Notes: generated by a model from the sequence alone, not told the origin. Positions 22,638-33,016 are shown, counted from the stretch's first letter. The stretch: DNA of 64,000 bases from Sepioteuthis lessoniana (GCA_963585895.1 CAUZXS010004359.1:53975-117974), one strand, 5' to 3'. Made by a program: numbers and translations.

Positions 22638-22927
22638 GGGAGGTGCCCGTGGTGTAATGGTTATCGTCGCAGGAAATGGACACGGCGACACGAGTTCAAA
22701 TCCTGGACGAGATTGATTGCATTTCACATAGCACTAATACCCTTCGGAAAGATATGAATCCAATTATTATCCCTCCAGCTATGGGTAAATAGTAGGGCAG
22801 ACTAGGTTCTTCAGGTGAGGCAACTAGTCTAGGAGAAGGAAAACTCTGAATTCAAACCTGTTAAACTCCACTTAAAAATTGACCTTGTGTCATATCCTGT
22901 CCGAGCGGAGGAGTTGGGTAAATATGA
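22638..22927 (+). mobile_element. SINE-1, full-length, with TSD
   Basis: Same architecture as the 20.4-kb copy. The head is GGTGCCCGTGGTGTAATGG with box B GAGTTCAAATCCTGG. It is flanked by perfect 13-bp repeats ATAAAACTGAATT at 22625-22637 and 22928-22940, so this insertion is comparatively young. Confidence 0.93.
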
Positions 22928-23034
22928 TAAAACTGAATTTTTCATTCATATTTTAATCCGCTGTAATGATGGAAAAAAAAAACTCAGCCAAACAAATTTT
23001 TGCTTTTTTTTTCTCCAGTAATATCCCGTACTAA

Positions 23035-23600
23035 TTGGATCTTTTAGAGATAGGAGATAAGTGGCTGTACAGCTGTTGTTTCATAGGGTGTTGCTTCCAG
23101 GATTTTTTCAATATGGCTCCTAGCATTTTTGTATAGTACCCATCTAGCTTTTTCTCTCTGTGTTTTGTCATTGTCCATGTGGTAAATCCACACAGTTTTG
23201 ACACCACCGCCGTGGGGAGGAAATTATTTTATAGAATGGATCAGATTCTATATGATCAATAGCTAATCAATAGCAGTCAAAGCCTTGGCTAGGCGCATAC
23301 TGACATCACTATCACAAGATGAGACGCAGCTGTTGAGGTACGTAAACTTGTCTGCTAATTTCAGAGAACCGCCATTCTGAGTGGAGATGGCTTTTACTTA
23401 GGTTTATTTACGTTCACGTGGAATCCAGTGTCTCCTGCAGTCTACTGCAGGCTATGGAGCAGGGATTCGGCTTGGGTAGGTGTATTTGCAAAAAGCGCTA
23501 TATAATCTGCGTCCGTTATAGTTTCTGCGGGATATCGTCTACTTCTTGCCTTTTTTTAGGGTAAAGCCATTTTCTTTTATTTGATCTATCGACGTTCGAA
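23035..23600 (-). pseudogene. LINE-A pol fragment lacking the catalytic YADD
   Basis: The minus strand reads, from about 23510 downward, TDADYIALFANTPTQAESLL. Related copies have TDADYADDIAL, so three codons including both catalytic aspartates are missing. It continues through the LLYGC-type region to QQLYSHLSPISKRSN, where the copy stops at 23035 without a (GAT)n tail. Truncated at both ends and frameshifted. Confidence 0.7.
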
Positions 23601-23981
23601 GAATTTTTCTGGAACTCAATTATTCCTTTCTTTACTGGTCTGATAATTTTTCAGCCATCCCTTAGCAATATTGGAAATTATCATACAATACCTTCAATCA
23701 GATTTTGTCACAAGTAATTTTTAAAGCAATTTTGATCATTTTGGTTCGTATTTTTTGGCTCCTTTAAATTCAACTATATCGAATATTGATAAATATTTCC
23801 ATGCTTATAAAGCAATATTCATATCTAGAAATGAATTTTATCAAGTATTTTCACATGCGTAAATAGGGTCATTCAGTAAATACGAAAAATGTTTGAAAAA
23901 AGTAGAAATACTTTTTTTCAGAATTTTTCCATTAAAAGTAAATTCTGCATGGTTTGAAAGTAGTTTATAAAAATTTATCTT
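23601..23981. other. AT-rich DNA, nothing recognised
   Basis: No repeat or coding signal recognised before the fold-back element. Confidence 0.5.
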
Positions 23982-24154
23982 ATTGTGAATTGAATTACCA
24001 TCACCAGAAAATCCGACGAACACTTACGCACTTGGAGGTGGCCATGTCCTTTGTAAAGAGTACGGATGTAACTTGTAAGACACATTCAGGTTGATTGGCC
24101 GCGCAGTTACTATGACTAGTTGATTTGGCGTCACTTGTGTGCGATATGGACACT

Positions 24155-24208
24155 TGGCTCAGTTGTAGAGTTTCGGCTCTATAATCTGAAGTCACTGATT
24201 TGATCTCC
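24155..24208 (+). promoter_or_regulatory. tRNA-like pol III promoter (boxes A and B)
   Basis: TGGCTCAGTTG at 24155-24165 fits the box A consensus TRGCNNAGYNG. GATTTGATCTCC at 24197-24208 is a weakened box B (consensus GGTTCGANTCC). The 42-base spacing suits an internal RNA polymerase III promoter. No tRNA cloverleaf is intact, so this is a tRNA-derived head, not a tRNA gene. Confidence 0.55.
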
Positions 24209-24228
24209 AGTGGTGGAGATCACGGTAT

Positions 24229-24273
24229 ACACTGCTGAAGAGACCTAATAAAGTCGAAACAGCTGTCCAGTGT
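24229..24273 (+). ncRNA. Hammerhead ribozyme, type I topology, minimal stem III
   Basis: Every core position can be assigned. Stem I pairs ACACTG (24229-24234) with CAGTGT (24268-24273). C3-U4-G5-A6-N7-G8-A9 is CTGAAGA (24235-24241). Stem II is GAC/GTC (24242-24244 with 24253-24255), closed by an eight-base loop and with the preferred G10.1-C11.1 pair. G12-A13-A14 is GAA (24256-24258). Stem III is ACA/TGT around a GC dinucleotide, with A15.1-U16.1. H17 is C at 24267, so cleavage is predicted between 24267 and 24268. Very short stem III is typical of mobile-element hammerheads, which often cut best as tandem or dimeric RNA. Confidence 0.8.
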
Positions 24274-24471
24274 TTCTCTACGTCCTGCGTAAGTGTTCGC
24301 CGGATTTTCTGGTCATGGTAATTCAATTCACAATATAATTCCTCTACTTGAAAGAAAATGTAAAATCTATTTTAATCTCACAATATTTGTTTTGAAGTTA
24401 TTTACAACGGCAAATTAAATCAGGCTTCACAGGTAATTGAGAAATACAGGTATAAGAGTCGCACCAGCGTA

Positions 24472-24592
24472 TATCACTATAATCGACCCAGCTATGGGTT
24501 AAATAGTACAACTGTTTTTGTACAAGGATGACTTTTGCATTAATTTACCCACCAAGGTTGATATGCCATTAAACAAACAAACCAAACCAAAC
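24472..24592 (+). repeat. SINE-3 3' half
   Basis: CCCAGCTATGGGTTAAATAGT, then ACAAGGATGACTTTTGCATT and GTTGATATGCCATTAAACAA. 5'-truncated copy without the tRNA-like head. Confidence 0.65.
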
Positions 24593-24745
24593 GACTAACG
24601 ACTATAATCTAAATACGTACAGATTTCCTACAACCTTAATATCTTACTCATCTTACCTATTTTCTATAAGTTGAATTACTAATTAATCAATAGGTTCCAG
24701 TGATTTTAGTGGTAAAGACAGCAACCATCTCTCAAGATAAGGCAG

Positions 24746-24805
<60 letters not shown>
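24746..24805. repeat. (TA)n(TG)n microsatellite
   Basis: TA run followed directly by a TG run. Confidence 0.95.
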
Positions 24806-25011
24806 TTCGACTGGTATTTGAGAACACTAATTTTGCCGGCTATAAATGAAATTAAAACCTAACGTAATGATTCACAGCACTTGCAAAATTTTAACATGAC
24901 GAGAATATTAACAAGACGACTTCTGTATACAAGAAACAAAATTCATAGAACAATTTGAGGGTCGAACACTGGATCAATAGAGTTGATAAGAGATGCGTCA
25001 CGTTGCTGTTT

Positions 25012-25300
25012 GAGGATTTTCTCGATCATATTACCCACAGCCTATGACCTCCAAGCTCTCCTGATTTGAATTCTGTGGAATATTACATCTCGGGCGTTGT
25101 TGCGAGGGATATCAACCAGCGGCCATACAATACCAATGATTCTGAAAAAAGTCAAAATCCAAGACATGACGGCCAGCATGAACGAGAACTTTATGTAGAT
25201 GTCACAAATAACATAGTAAGGCCCACATCAAAACTGAAATCAATGTTATTGAATAAGCCTTTCTGTTTTCTTCAGATAAACGAGTGTACATTTTAATAAA
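25012..25300 (+). pseudogene. Tc1/mariner-type transposase C-terminal remnant
   Basis: The frame reads FEDFLDHITHSL, stop, PPSSPDLNSVEYYISGVVAR, then DINQRPYNTND. The PPSSPDLNPxxYYxW block carries the third-region catalytic motif of the IS630/Tc1/mariner DDE/D superfamily. A TGA at 25045-25047 sits where a Trp (TGG) precedes PPSSPDLN in relatives, and the expected VW is SG. No inverted repeats or upstream catalytic blocks were found, so it is a truncated, dead copy. Confidence 0.7.
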
Positions 25301-25339
25301 CCAATTTTTCTATTGAGGATCTCTACTTCTTTTTATTAT

Positions 25340-25479
25340 AATGTGTGTTCTGGGCATGACACTAAAATGCCTCTGATTGTAAGGCGCAAGTTTAGAGGAC
25401 TCCATCATTGCTATTACTCTCAGGTCCACTCTAACCCAATGGCTTAGCACCTGTGAGAGTATCATTAAGAGATCAAATA
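25340..25479 (+). repeat. RepC head, split by SINE-2
   Basis: TCTGGGCATGACACTAAAAT, TTGCTATTACTCTCAGGTCC and GAGATCAAATAT are the RepC head. The following SINE-2 separates it from its second module at 25748-25860. Confidence 0.6.
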
Positions 25480-25747
25480 TAAAGTAAAGAAAAGTTGGCG
25501 CCCTTAGTCAAGGGTGACCCCAAAGCTCCTTTTTCAATAGCTGCTACACCCTGATGTAGGGGAGCGCGCAACTCCTTTTCCTGGATTGCTCCACATTACC
25601 CTTAATCATAACTTTATAATGCTGATAGCGAAGAACGGAGCATCAAGTACCATTTTTGAGTCTTTGGTATGACTCGACCTGGAATTGAACCCCGGTCTCC
25701 CGGACCATTGGCGAACACTCTACACATTAGGCCAATGGCCCGGTTAC
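25480..25747 (-). mobile_element. SINE-2, full-length, tRNA-derived
   Basis: On the minus strand: GGGCCATTGGCCTAATG (box A region), GGGGTTCAATTCCAGGTC (box B region), then CATACCAAAGACTCAAAAAT, GGTACTTGATGC, a TATAAAGTTATGATTAAGGG stretch, GGAGCAATCCAGG, GGTGTAGCAGC and a CTTTACTTTA end. ATCAAAT on both sides (about 25473 and 25749) may be a short target-site duplication inside RepC. Confidence 0.85.
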
Positions 25748-25862
25748 ATCAAATTTACCTATCTAAAAATTATTTGTAATAAATACGAATAATTTATAGG
25801 GTATAACTGTGTAAAAATAAATTAATATTATTAGATTAGAATAGTCGCTTTATACAATGTAT
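25748..25862 (+). repeat. RepC second module, continuation
   Basis: AATTATTTGTAATAAATACG, GTATAACTGTGTAAA and a TTAGAATAG block match the second module seen at 3.3 and 4.7 kb. Confidence 0.45.
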
Positions 25863-25864
25863 AT

Positions 25865-26097
25865 TTCCTTGGTTTGGTTTTTTTGTTTAATGGCATATCA
25901 ATCTTTTGAGGTTATTTAATGAAAAACCTTGTTGAACAGCCATGATAGTATTTAACAAATAACTGGGGGAATAAAGATGTTCATGCTTTTCCCAAGAGTA
26001 TTATTTCGAAAGTGAACGTAATAGCTCAACTGAAGTTCAAACTCACAAACTTTGAGGTTGCTCTATTGTACTTTAGTCAATACTCAACAGGACTTCC
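25865..26097 (-). repeat. SINE-3 copy, diverged
   Basis: Minus strand: GAGTTTGAACTTC-type box B region, GTTCACTTTCG, ATACTCTTGGGAAAAGCATG, a CCCAGTTATTTGTTAAATAC block and the shared tail ending AAACAAAAAAACCAAACC. Confidence 0.6.
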
Positions 26098-27380
26098 CCC
26101 ATAAAACTTAGTATAAATTACAATAGTGAACACGATTTTTGGTCCCAAGAACGAAAACACGTTTATTAACTAATTTGATGGTTCTGATTCCAAAAGTCAC
26201 CTTAGTTTTTCATGGTTACCTCCCGTTTTTAACGTACTGCAATTGCTCACTTTCGGAAAAAAAAATCAATTTATGATGTTGGCTGATTGCAAAATTTAGT
26301 TAATAAAGGTTGTATAAACCAATAAATTTTCAGGTAGGCCGAGCAATTTATGTAAGCTACCTGAAATAAACTATCTTTATGAAAAAAAGTGTTTTTGAAT
26401 TTAAAAATTTTTAACAGAAGTCCTGAATTTTCCCAGTTTATCGCCAAAATTAACTGAAAAACTTTAGCAGTAACATACTTTAGGAAAATAATAATTAAAT
26501 AATAATAATAATAATTTAATAATTAAAGTGACAAAATTAATGAAACCCTAAAATCTTCTGTTAGATATTCATAAATTTATCCCATTACTTTTTCCCTTCG
26601 CAGTGGAAGGAAACAAGCACATTGAAAGCTTTTGTTTTCACAGTTGGAAATAAACCCCCACTAAAGACAATATCAATTGCACCTATTCCATCGTACATAA
26701 TGAATATTAGGAAAACGATTTCTCAATAACATCAGGAAACTAATTAAGGATGATAAATTTGTTAATTCAATGAATGAGTTGGAATAAAGCGCTTGAACAT
26801 CGTTTTTTAATGGGGAGAACGTCTTGGGCAATCGCTGGGCCAAAACTTTTAGGAGTTAGTAGAAAAGCTGTTGAAAAGTCTACAGAACATAAGACTTAAT
26901 ATAAATACTTAGTTTCATTTTTTACTTACCCATCTAGATAAATTTCCGGATGAATGCGTGGATGGGGGTGATGAGCAAGACGAACTATTCCATCAGGATA
27001 TCAAAACAATGGAAGAGCGCAAACTGGGATGATGGGACAAACGAATGATGCCTGACTACTTCTGAAGTATAAAAAGATATCAAACAACATTGAGTATGAC
27101 AGATAATCAAGAAAGAGAAAATTTTTACCCGAATTTTTATGTGCATAAACTTTTACTTCTGCTAGCATTTTATTAAATCATTTGATGAAAATACGTGTTG
27201 ATCTTGGTATATTCATTCGTATTATTTTTAAAAACTTACGGTCTGATTGTTATTGCAAAAATAGTATTTCTTAATAAGCAGACCAATATTTGTTAGTTTA
27301 GTACGAATTTAGAGGTTTCAATGATTTTACTTTGAGAAATATGAAATGATCTTTATTTTTTAAATAGAGGAAGTATATAA
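26098..27380. other. AT-rich DNA, nothing recognised
   Basis: Over 1.2 kb without a recognised repeat, coding frame or structured motif, apart from a small (AAT)n cluster near 26500. Possibly unique sequence, and hence a useful anchor between the repeats. Confidence 0.5.
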
Positions 27381-27489
27381 TAGATTAAATTACCATGACT
27401 AGAAAATCTGGTAAGCACTGCGAGCGTCATTCGACACGTATGTCGCACGCAGTGTTTGCCGGATTTTCTGGTCATGGTTATTCAATCTA
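27381..27489. mobile_element. Short fold-back related to the 23.98-kb element
   Basis: Arms 27381-27422 and 27448-27489 are inverted with several mismatches. ATTACCATGACTAGAAAATC on the left and GCCGGATTTTCTGGTCATGG on the right match the terminal repeats of the hammerhead element. The interior is only about 25 bp, so promoter and ribozyme are absent. Confidence 0.75.
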
Positions 27490-27717
27490 TAAAAATACTT
27501 TTTTTTCCAAAAATGGGGCATTTCTGTTTGTTACATACCCATGATACGGATATGTGAAATGTACATAGAATATCTATAACGCACATATAGATAACATAGG
27601 AATCCCGAAACACAAAAAACACTTGACGACTTCTTAGTTCAGGTACGAAACTTTTTATTACCTTTGAGTTAAAAGGTTTTTTGACATAAGGAAGAGTGGA
27701 GCACAATCTTTCTATGA

Positions 27718-28015
27718 TGACTTTTCCATCTGCCCCACCACCACCACCACGCGCGCCACCCGCTGCAAGGCCACGGCGAGCTCCGAAAGTCAACCGTCTT
27801 CTTCTGACCCTAAAACTCGACTCTCTCGTTCGGACCCATGAACTCAACTAACTGACTTTTCTCAAATCTCAGCCCACGCTTCCGGTGCGTGACGCCACTC
27901 ACATCCCTGGTCACATCCTCTATCTGGAATTTTTATTGTGACATCTCTGAATGACACGTCAGCTCCGCACGCGCGAGAACACCTGCGCTCATGTTTGCAC
28001 CTAACTAACCCATGC
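27718..28015. other. GC- and CpG-richer island, possible exon or promoter
   Basis: Base composition changes sharply: CACGCGCGCCACCCGCTGC, GGCCACGGCGAGCTCC and CGCACGCGCGAGAACACC. A 121-codon minus-strand frame (27847 down to 27482) starts in the island with a basic, Gly-rich N-terminus. A donor-like AAG|GTAATA occurs on that strand at about 27660, after PYVKKPFNSK. It may be a first exon with a CpG promoter, or a mobile-element end. No domain supports a protein. Confidence 0.25.
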
Positions 28016-28239
28016 ACTAAGCCGAAAGGTTCTCAGCCTAACTAAACCCAAAGGCAAGATATATCAAACGAAATCCCTCGGTCATTATATTACAAGTCCA
28101 GCAAAAATGGTTGCTAACCAAGAAAAAGTAAGATGATTTTAAGATTCAATGCCCCCAAATTAGCAAAAATTAAATTTGATGCCTCGACACCATTTTATTT
28201 ATTTATTTATTTTTTTTTTACATGTGTTATAGGTATCAT

Positions 28240-28482
28240 ATTTGATGAAACCCCATGAAACCATACAATTGTGTGCATATTATTTCTGTTTGGGAAGAAT
28301 ACTTTATATCATAGAACTGTAAACAAATAATCGAAATCAAATTTTAAAAATATGCCATTAGTAAAATGCAATAGAACATTGAAAAGAGTTATGATTATAA
28401 TCTAACTTTTACATATTGATCAAACGTTAACTTTAAATAACCCATAAAGAGTTGATAAGTCGTTAAATAAATAAACCAAACT
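28240..28482 (+). repeat. RepC second module and shared tail
   Basis: GAAACCATACAATTGTGTGC is the second module. AAATAACCCATAAAGAGTTG followed by ATAAACCAAACTA is the tail. Confidence 0.5.
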
Positions 28483-28904
28483 AATCGATTATCTGGCGCA
28501 CCCAATATTTATACGAATTGCATAACAGCTAACTGAAAATAAATGATACATTAAGAAATTAAATTTGTGTATTTATATGTGTGTGAGTGTTGTTTTTATA
28601 TACATATTTGAGACGTCTATAAGTTGACTGAAATATGTAGAATATATTCCACAGAATATAATTAAACCCATAAATATGTTTAACCATAGTAATATATATA
28701 GATGTTTATGTATCAATATTCGTATACATTAATGTTCATCAGACCAAGTGCTTTATGTATCTTTTATGGCTAATTGCCAATGTTTTGATAAGCAACTTGC
28801 GAGCCAAATAGCTTTTACATGTATTTTTAAAATCTGTATACGAATATGTTTTACAATCTGGTTGAAAGAAATAAGTATACTCCTTATATATATATATATA
28901 GTTT
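28483..28904. other. AT-rich DNA, nothing recognised
   Basis: A 70-codon plus-strand frame at 28748 overlaps a TA tract and the SINE-1 start and is not credible. Confidence 0.5.
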
Positions 28905-29136
28905 TATGGACGAGACTGATGGCATTTCACATAGCACTAATACCCTTGGAAGAGATATGAAACCAATTATTCTCTCTCCAGCTATGGGTAAATAGTTGGG
29001 CAGACTGGGTTCTTCAGCCGTGGTGAGGCAACTAGTCTAGGAGAAGGAAAACTCTGAATTCAAACCTGTTAAACTCCGGTTAAAAATTGACCTTGTGTCA
29101 TATCTTGCCCGAGTGGAGGGGTTGGGTAAATATGTA
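28905..29136 (+). mobile_element. SINE-1, 5'-truncated
   Basis: Begins inside the element at TGGACGAGACTGATGGCATT, just after box B, following a TA tract. It runs through CCAGCTATGGGTAAATAGTT and GTCTAGGAGAAGGAAAACTC to CCCGAGTGGAGGGGTTGGG. Lacks boxes A and B. Confidence 0.85.
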
Positions 29137-29934
29137 TATATGCAGTTTTATTTTTGGTTACAGAGATATTGCAATTTTCGGTAATAGAATTTCATTGTAG
29201 TAACGTTTACAGCAAAGTCATTGACGAGTGCTGATGGGGAAGAGAAAAACAAAAGCTAAAATTCGTTTCAAATATAGGACCATATATTACTTCTTTCCCT
29301 CTGTTCATTTTCTGAGGCGATGCAGAAATGAATAATGAGCGAGTAGATTCTTCATTCATTTTGGAACCAACTCCTTACTTATTTTTGAATGGTTCAGTCG
29401 CACCCTGTCCACTGATATCGCTTGTATCATCAGCCACAGAAAGAGAAGGAACGACTCGAAAATTCCAATTTCTTTTTGGGGCTCACAGAACCTCCTTTAA
29501 ACTTGCGAGCGCGGTATCCCCTGATCAGCTCCACCATGATTTAGATGACCAATCGAGATGGTTGATTTCGGAAAATTTTGGCAAACTGCCGTTTTTAGTC
29601 CTGGGTGCTAAATAAAAGATATCATTTCACACATGGCCCACTGAACGAGATTTTGAACTTTGTCAAGTCGTTTCTCTTCCAGCAGCTGACTTTTTAGAAA
29701 TAATATATCTATTTACACCTCACAATCACACGCTTGCAATGGACGTTAGGCAATAAATAATACCCAATAATATCCGTTTTATTTTGACAGTGATCTATAA
29801 GAAATAATAAAATTATGGTAGCTTTGGATTAGAAGAAAGTTAACCTTTAAAAAAACAGTTAGTACGAGTGGACTAATTAACCGAAAAAAATCTATATGCA
29901 TCCGGATACTTTGACAATGTAGTGATATATTAAT

Positions 29935-29937
<3 letters not shown>
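29137..29937. other. Unassigned DNA with one 95-codon frame
   Basis: The plus-strand frame at 29328-29615 (MNNERVDSSFILEPTPYLFL, ending in FLVLGAK) has a more even base composition than its surroundings. It has no recognisable domain, splice context or repeat copy in the window. A short exon is possible; chance is as likely. Confidence 0.25.

Positions 29938-29989
<52 letters not shown>
29938..29989. repeat. (TA)n microsatellite
   Basis: Pure TA run. Confidence 0.95.
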
Positions 29990-29990
<1 letters not shown>

Positions 29991-30714
29991 GTTTCTAGAA
30001 CTACATTTGTGTCACGTTTCTAGCTTTATGATCATATGTTTGTCTTATGGAAGACAGCAAAAATGTATTTGTAAACATTTGAGGAATATCAAGTCCGACT
30101 CGGAATAAAAATAAGATTTCGCTATTCCATCAGTACAAAACTCACGTTTTTAGTACCTTCATATTAATTTCAGTCCGCCATCAGAGAAATCGCTTACGTG
30201 GTGCGAATGAATTGTGACAAAGAAATAAAGCAGTGAGCGGTCTTCCTTCTTTTAATGAGAAAACGACAAGATTCACCAGTGTCCATTAGATTTGCTAGGC
30301 GACTCTATTACATACTGATAATTAGACAAAGTTCTTATTCTTCCTACAGACTCAGACTGTGCAAACAAGTATGCAAGTTGTCGGTCCTGATCTACATACA
30401 CATGATTTTTCTCTGTCAAGCCTGCATGCGAATTTGGGTAAGAATGAAGAGCTTGTTAAATTAAAAAGGTTATTACCAGTTAACTTGAACCTCTGATTAT
30501 ATGTCAAAATATAATACAAATATCATTAACAGAACAAGCTGTTAACAAAAGTTACTTTCTCACTGACTAAAAAAAAAACAACTAGGACAATCCTAATATT
30601 TTTATTTCGTACTAGGTGTTTTAGAAACATTGAATTCATTTTATAATCATTTGGTTTTTGTTTAAATTATCTCAGAGCTCAGATTATGTTGCCTGCATCA
30701 ATGCAGTGAGGTGA
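29990..30714. other. AT-rich DNA, nothing recognised
   Basis: A 69-codon plus-strand frame at 30255-30464 has no recognisable feature. Confidence 0.5.
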
Positions 30715-31160
30715 GACCTACCCACTCCCGGAGTGTCCGGGATATGACACTACGCTATCTGATGATAGGGCTGTAGTCCCGGAGTTTGAGGGAATATGGA
30801 GTCCCTTTTCATTGCCATTACTCCCAGATACACTGTGACCTAGAGTGATAGTACTTGTCAGGGCCCCATTCAGGTGTCAAATAGAACTATTCAATCACTT
30901 ACAATATTCGAAATCATTTGAGTATGAGCAGCCAAATGATCAATGTTAAATTGAATGATAAATATTACATAGCAATAGTTGAAACCATTTTACTATCTGC
31001 AAACGAATGAATAATGTTGGATAAAATTTTTAATGTTAGCAGTATTTAGTGTCCTGGGCATTACATTAAACAGCCTCTGAAGGTGAGGCTTTTGTATTGA
31101 ATTTTGGGGAGTGTGGAGTACTACGATATTACCATTACTCAGAGGTCTACTATATATATA
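30715..31160 (+). repeat. RepC, head and second module, then a second head
   Basis: First head: CGGGATATGACACTACGCTA, TTCATTGCCATTACTCCCAG, TGTCAGGGCCCC. It is followed by two second-module units and by a second partial head (TGTCCTGGGCATTACATTAA, ACCATTACTCAGAGG) that ends in a TA tract near 31150. Confidence 0.6.
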
Positions 31161-31273
31161 TCTTTAAGAAAAAACAAAACCGGTCACATTAGGATTATAA
31201 ATTTATTTCCATCCTGTTATGTGTTTTTGTAATTCACTCCCAACTCCGGTTTAACTGGACCTAATAATACTAA

Positions 31274-31274
<1 letters not shown>

Positions 31275-31356
<82 letters not shown>
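31275..31356. repeat. (TA)n(TG)n microsatellite
   Basis: Short TA run, then a TG run of about 33 units. Confidence 0.96.
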
Positions 31357-31361
<5 letters not shown>

Positions 31362-31429
31362 GTGAGTAAAGAAAAAACAGAAAGAAAAAGATAACGTGTT
31401 ATTGGCCATCCTATAGCAGAAAGTAACAC

Positions 31430-31640
31430 AAGGGTTAAAATGCTGAATGCGACATCTTAGTAAGTGAGTTCAAACTCCAGTGATGCCATTACGTTCACCT
31501 TCGGTTAATACTCTGGAAGAAAGGTACGAAACCCCTAATCTCCATAGCTACGATTGAAATAGTACCACTAAAATAATGTCTTTGTCATTAAATATCCCAT
31601 AAACGTTGATATCCATTAAACAACGAAATCAAACCGAAAG
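31430..31640 (+). repeat. SINE-3 copy, diverged
   Basis: GTGAGTTCAAACTCCAGTGA (box B region), CCATTACGTTCACCTTCGG, TAATACTCTGGAAGAAAGGT, then CCATAGCTACGATTGAAATA and the shared tail near 31595 (AAATATCCCATAAACGTTGA). Confidence 0.65.
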
Positions 31641-31778
31641 TGAATTGTAATCTGAGACCTGTGTCTAAAACAGACAAGGCTGAATAATTCACCTGATAAA
31701 ACTGTGGATATCGATGTACTTGCAGTTTGAAATAATCGATTTACATGACCTTGTTTTGCTACAGACATTATTATTGTC

Positions 31779-31779
<1 letters not shown>

Positions 31780-31816
<37 letters not shown>
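31780..31816. repeat. (TA)n microsatellite
   Basis: Pure TA run. Confidence 0.95.
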
Positions 31817-31818
<2 letters not shown>

Positions 31819-32436
31819 AGAAAGAGACTGAGAATAAATTTATATCCAGATCGCGTTTGAATTTTTTTAATGATTGCTAAAAGTGAAGTTTAATCTTGTG
31901 CTAATCAAGTGCTTTTAGACATTTTTTACTGAAACGATTTTTTAAAAAAAGATTTTAGCCACTGTCTGGATATAACTTTAATCTACATAGATTTATTTTC
32001 ACTGTAAACCCCGCATACTTCCACCCACCCAAAAAAACTAAATATTCATTTTAAATTTATTTACATTGAAAAACTTTATACTACAAACTGATCATGTCTA
32101 GACGAATCATTGCTTATTTGAAAAAACTATGAATCCTGTCTCAATACTTTTGAAACGAACAATAAAAAAGACAGAATTATGCAAATGAAGAAGCCTCTAT
32201 TCTCAGCAGATCTTGCCTCACCTCTTTGTGTTTCTTAAGCTGACAATTCATCTGAAGGACAAGATTAGACGACAGGGAGAACATTAAAAGGCATAACGAC
32301 GGCCCTTTGACCAATAGAGAACTCACTGGATTAAGCCTGTTGAGAGTTCAGGGGTGTGTATTGAAGAATGTGATTTATTTATTATTCATATCTCCTTTGA
32401 TAGATACATCTTCAACTCGATGCTTTTTTAATACAC

Positions 32437-32439
<3 letters not shown>
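31817..32439. other. AT-rich DNA, nothing recognised
   Basis: No credible frame or repeat was recognised. Confidence 0.5.
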
Positions 32440-32483
<44 letters not shown>

Positions 32484-32495
32484 GCACACACATGC

Positions 32496-32531
<36 letters not shown>

Positions 32532-32578
32532 GCATGCATATATATATATATATACATACTTGTGTGTGTGTATGTGTG
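32440..32578. repeat. Compound (TA)n/(CA)n tract
   Basis: Three TA runs separated by CACACGCACACACATGCA and CACACGCATGCA, then a TG-rich end. Ile-Tyr frames on both strands are artefacts of this tract. Confidence 0.93.
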
Positions 32579-32783
32579 ATTAAGCTCACGCGTAAACCAC
32601 TCCGTTCTTTCTAGTTTCATGTGCTGTGACAGCTTCAGACAAGCTCTTTCCGTCTATGATTTGTCATGCAACTATTAGCAAGGAAACAATTTGTGAAGGG
32701 CCATATTTTTACACTTTAGGTTCTAAACCTGCTCTACTACAACATAGTGTTTATTCTATATGCTTTTCTAATTTTTCATCAGT

Positions 32784-32806
32784 ATATATATATATATATA
32801 TATATA
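32784..32806. repeat. (TA)n microsatellite
   Basis: TA run directly before a LINE-A 3' end. Confidence 0.9.
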
Positions 32807-33016
32807 AAGTAGGGAGAGCTCATACTCTTATGGACCCCTTCACATGACCATGCAAAAGCAGGGTGGCCAGCTCGAACCTACATACAGCAGCTCTGTGAGA
32901 ATACGGAGTGTAGCCCTAGGGACCAGCCGGAAGCGATGAACGATAGGGAGGGGTGGCAAGAGAGAGTCAGGGATATCCGTGCTGATGGCACCACAAGATG
33001 ATGATGATGATGATAG
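32807..33016 (+). pseudogene. LINE-A 3' end with (GAT)n tail
   Basis: GGACCCCTTCACATGACCAT, CATACAGCAGCTCTG, GAAGCGATGAACGATAGGGA and GAGAGTCAGGGATATCCGTG correspond to the last codons of LINE-A. The copy ends GATGATGATGATGATGATA. About 200 bp, strongly 5'-truncated. Confidence 0.75.

Larger units (their letters stand above)
23982..24334 (+). mobile_element. Fold-back element with tRNA-like promoter and hammerhead
   Basis: A 353-bp unit bounded by inverted repeats of about 49 bp: left 23982-24030, beginning ATTGTGAATTGAATTACCAT, and right 24286-24334, ending ATGGTAATTCAATTCACAAT, with about two mismatches. Inside are a pol III-type box A and box B pair (24155-24208) and, 20 bases farther on, a complete hammerhead core (24229-24273). 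A related, smaller fold-back lies at 27381-27489. tRNA-headed retroposons with hammerheads are known (Sm-alpha of schistosomes), and hammerheads are common in Penelope-like elements. The long terminal inversion is unusual for a SINE. Confidence 0.75.
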
